From Fischerella sp. CENA71 (GTDB lineage: Bacteria; Cyanobacteriota; Cyanobacteriia; Cyanobacteriales; Nostocaceae): DNA of 64,000 bases. The stretch is taken from assembly GCA_024239075.1 (NCBI GenBank), contig JANBVI010000074.1, positions 1 through 64,000 of the forward strand, in the 5' to 3' direction. Positions within the stretch are counted from its first letter, which is position 1. Each line of letters opens with the position of its first letter. Below are positions 62,350-64,000 of the stretch, one piece after another. The position numbers and the translations under genes are program-made. Below the pieces are notes generated by a model. The model worked only from the letters and a program-made list of their open reading frames with translations, ran no database searches and had not been told where the DNA came from.

Positions 62350-64000
62350 GTGAAAGGACAGATAATACTCTATAGTTTCTTGCCTGGTGTAACAGCAGCA
62401 GTGTTAACCACTCAACCGAGTTGGGCGCGACAGGTTGTTAACCCCAGTATTTCTACCCCGAATGAGGGTGGAAACTTAGTAGCAGACAATACAAAAAATC
62501 AAGTTTCTGCTGCTAGAAATAATACTTTTGCAACTAATTTGTCAACAACAATCAAAACATCAGAACCAGCAGATTTCAAGACAATTAACATTCACAGGTT
62601 TGGGAATGATGATGTTGGGAAAATTGCTACTAAAACAATTGGTGTACCAATAGGAGAAATCTCTTTTCAGGATCGGGGAAGTAATTTTAGGGTGACATCA
62701 GCCCAATACCAAACCCAGCCAGCAGTAGATAGTCATCAACTAGCTTCCGCGATTTTTGATGACAACTTGCAGCCTGAAATTATGCAAGTTGCTCCCTTTG
62801 AGTATGGCACTCAGCGTCTACACCCAAGCACTGCCCAGATGAAAACGGGATCACAGAAAAACTCTGTCAAACGCACATCGCCATCTCAAGTTGGGCAAAA
62901 ATTGCGTGAAGTTATGATTAGCAGAAAGGCAACTCCAGAAAAATTGCCAGTGGGGGTAAGTGATGCGATCGCTCCCCAGGAATTACCTAATGCAACTACA
63001 CAAGTACCATCAAAACAAAATCCTAACATCCAAGCTTCAGCTTTTTTACAAAATGTCGCTAGAGGTTCAGGCTCGGCAAAATTATTAGCAATCAAGAATT
63101 GCTCACAAGATACAGTTAGTTGTCCTCCACAAAATTTCACCCCGCAACTCGTATCGCAAGCAATTTCTCCAACACCGACACCAACAGCACCAACAATCAA
63201 CAATCAGCAACAACAAACAACTCCCCAAGTCCCCATCGTTTCGCCGATTTCCAAACCAACAACACCTGCACCTAATTACCTCAATCCCGACAAAAGCAAT
63301 CCCCTACTATTTCCTACCAAACCTGATGAAGTCAGACAAAAGGGAAACCAGCCAATTACCTTACAACAAGCTGTAGAGTTAGCACAGCGCAACAATACAC
63401 AACTACAAATATCTTTATTGCAATTACAACGGGCTAAAGCCAGCTTGCGGGAAGCTCAAGCCGCTTTATTTCCCACCCTTGACTTGAGTACTAGTATTAC
63501 CCGCAGCCAATCTGCTCAAAGTCAACTCTCTTCAGAAATCCGAGAACAGCAAGAACGGGGTTTACCACCAGAACTGCGTACTCAATCCAACGGCGACGAA
63601 CCAAGTACGTCCTTCAATGGTCAAGCACAACTTATTTATAATATTTTTACTTCAGGCAGACGTTCAGCCAATATAGGCGCTGCTGAGGAACAGGTACGCC
63701 TTCAAGAATTTGACACTATGCGTCAAGCTGAGGAAATTCGCCTCACTGTCGCCACAAATTACTACGATTTGCAAGAAGCAGATGAAAATGTACGCATTGC
63801 CCAATCTTCTGTGAGAAATGCGGAGGTGACTTTACGCGATGCTCAAGCTTTAGAAAGAGCGGGTGTAGGTACTCAATTTGATGTACTCAGAGCGCAGGTA
63901 ACTTTAGCAAATGCTCAACAAGATTTGAGTGGAGCGTTGTCTCAGCAAAGAATTCGCCGCAGTCAGTTAGCAAATACATTGAATGTACCGGATGCATTAA
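62350..64000 (+). CDS. TolC-like outer membrane efflux protein, HgdD-like (3' end outside window)
   Basis: 550 codons visible, GTG start with a GAGGGG ribosome site at about 62339; an in-frame stop at 62338 excludes an earlier start. A signal peptide (QIILYSFLPGVTAAVLTTQP) is followed by about 310 polar, Pro/Thr/Gln-rich residues of no recognised fold. The outer membrane factor domain starts near residue 335 (PITLQQAVELAQRNNTQL) and contains GQAQLIYNIFTSGRRSANIG and AERAG-like coiled-coil repeats (ALERAGVGTQFDVLRAQVTL). In Anabaena the gene after kaiC is hgdD, whose product exports heterocyst glycolipids; that gene order supports the assignment. Confidence 0.88.
   Translation, partial: MKGQIILYSFLPGVTAAVLTTQPSWARQVVNPSISTPNEGGNLVADNTKNQVSAARNNTFATNLSTTIKTSEPADFKTINIHRFGNDDVGKIATKTIGVPIGEISFQDRGSNFRVTSAQYQTQPAVDSHQLASAIFDDNLQPEIMQVAPFEYGTQRLHPSTAQMKTGSQKNSVKRTSPSQVGQKLREVMISRKATPEKLPVGVSDAIAPQELPNATTQVPSKQNPNIQASAFLQNVARGSGSAKLLAIKNCSQDTVSCPPQNFTPQLVSQAISPTPTPTAPTINNQQQQTTPQVPIVSPISKPTTPAPNYLNPDKSNPLLFPTKPDEVRQKGNQPITLQQAVELAQRNNTQLQISLLQLQRAKASLREAQAALFPTLDLSTSITRSQSAQSQLSSEIREQQERGLPPELRTQSNGDEPSTSFNGQAQLIYNIFTSGRRSANIGAAEEQVRLQEFDTMRQAEEIRLTVATNYYDLQEADENVRIAQSSVRNAEVTLRDAQALERAGVGTQFDVLRAQVTLANAQQDLSGALSQQRIRRSQLANTLNVPDAL

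Noticed and set aside
62886-63203. 105-aa minus-strand frame inside the TolC-like gene
   Set aside because: It lies fully inside the open frame that starts at 62350, which has a signal peptide and leads into a clear TolC domain.

Overview
The window is a cyanobacterial chromosome segment, almost certainly from a filamentous, heterocyst-forming Nostocales species. The evidence is: dense HIP1 octamers (GCGATCGC, for example 2442-2449 and 3799-3806); many seven-base tandem repeats (STRR type) between genes; ntcA; a kaiABC cluster with the short form of KaiA, followed by a TolC gene as in Anabaena (kaiABC-hgdD); a ferrochelatase with a chlorophyll-binding tail; Ycf20; and several cyanobacteria-specific DUF families. 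There is no rRNA, no CRISPR array and no intact insertion sequence; one tRNA (Gly-GCC) is present.

Layout. 1-1.7 kb: two nearly identical tandem genes for a small secreted repeat protein, then an XRE regulator. 1.8-12 kb: metabolic and envelope genes (polysaccharide deacetylase, RnfD-like protein, DUF2330, sigma-like protein with polyphosphate kinase 2, phosphoglucomutase, the TldD/TldE pair). 12-17.5 kb: hisB and fabI on the minus strand, divergent from ntcA, then DUF3084, YqgF and DUF3146. 17.7-21.6 kb: a decayed region with tRNA-Gly, a broken 6-phosphofructokinase, a PAS-CRP regulator with strong hairpins on both sides, and a broken PEP synthase. 21.7-27 kb: cell wall and signalling genes (M23 peptidase, ComFB/CdgR, L,D-transpeptidase, ECF sigma and probable anti-sigma). 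27-39 kb: leuS, a sugar-kinase/nucleotidyltransferase/methyltransferase operon, DUF4912, a Rpn-like nuclease, an antenna-less photolyase-like protein, queD, hsp20. 40-54.7 kb: K+/H+ antiporter, toxin-antitoxin pair, GTPase, hemH, a two-component pair, a GT39 glycosyltransferase with repeat-derived insertions, ycf20 and glycerate kinase. 54.8-64 kb: a large hybrid kinase with degenerate receivers, divergent from kaiA-kaiB-kaiC and the 5' part of a tolC/hgdD-like gene that runs off the end.

The most interesting points are: the paired remnants of phosphofructokinase and PEP synthase around a PAS-CRP regulator; the hybrid kinase whose receivers have lost key acidic residues, next to a clock cluster whose KaiA lacks its own pseudo-receiver; repeat DNA translated in frame inside a membrane glycosyltransferase; an ECF-type promoter in front of the ECF sigma gene; and the tandem secreted proteins, each carrying an internal twofold repeat. 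All family assignments rest on reading motifs by eye; no database search was run.
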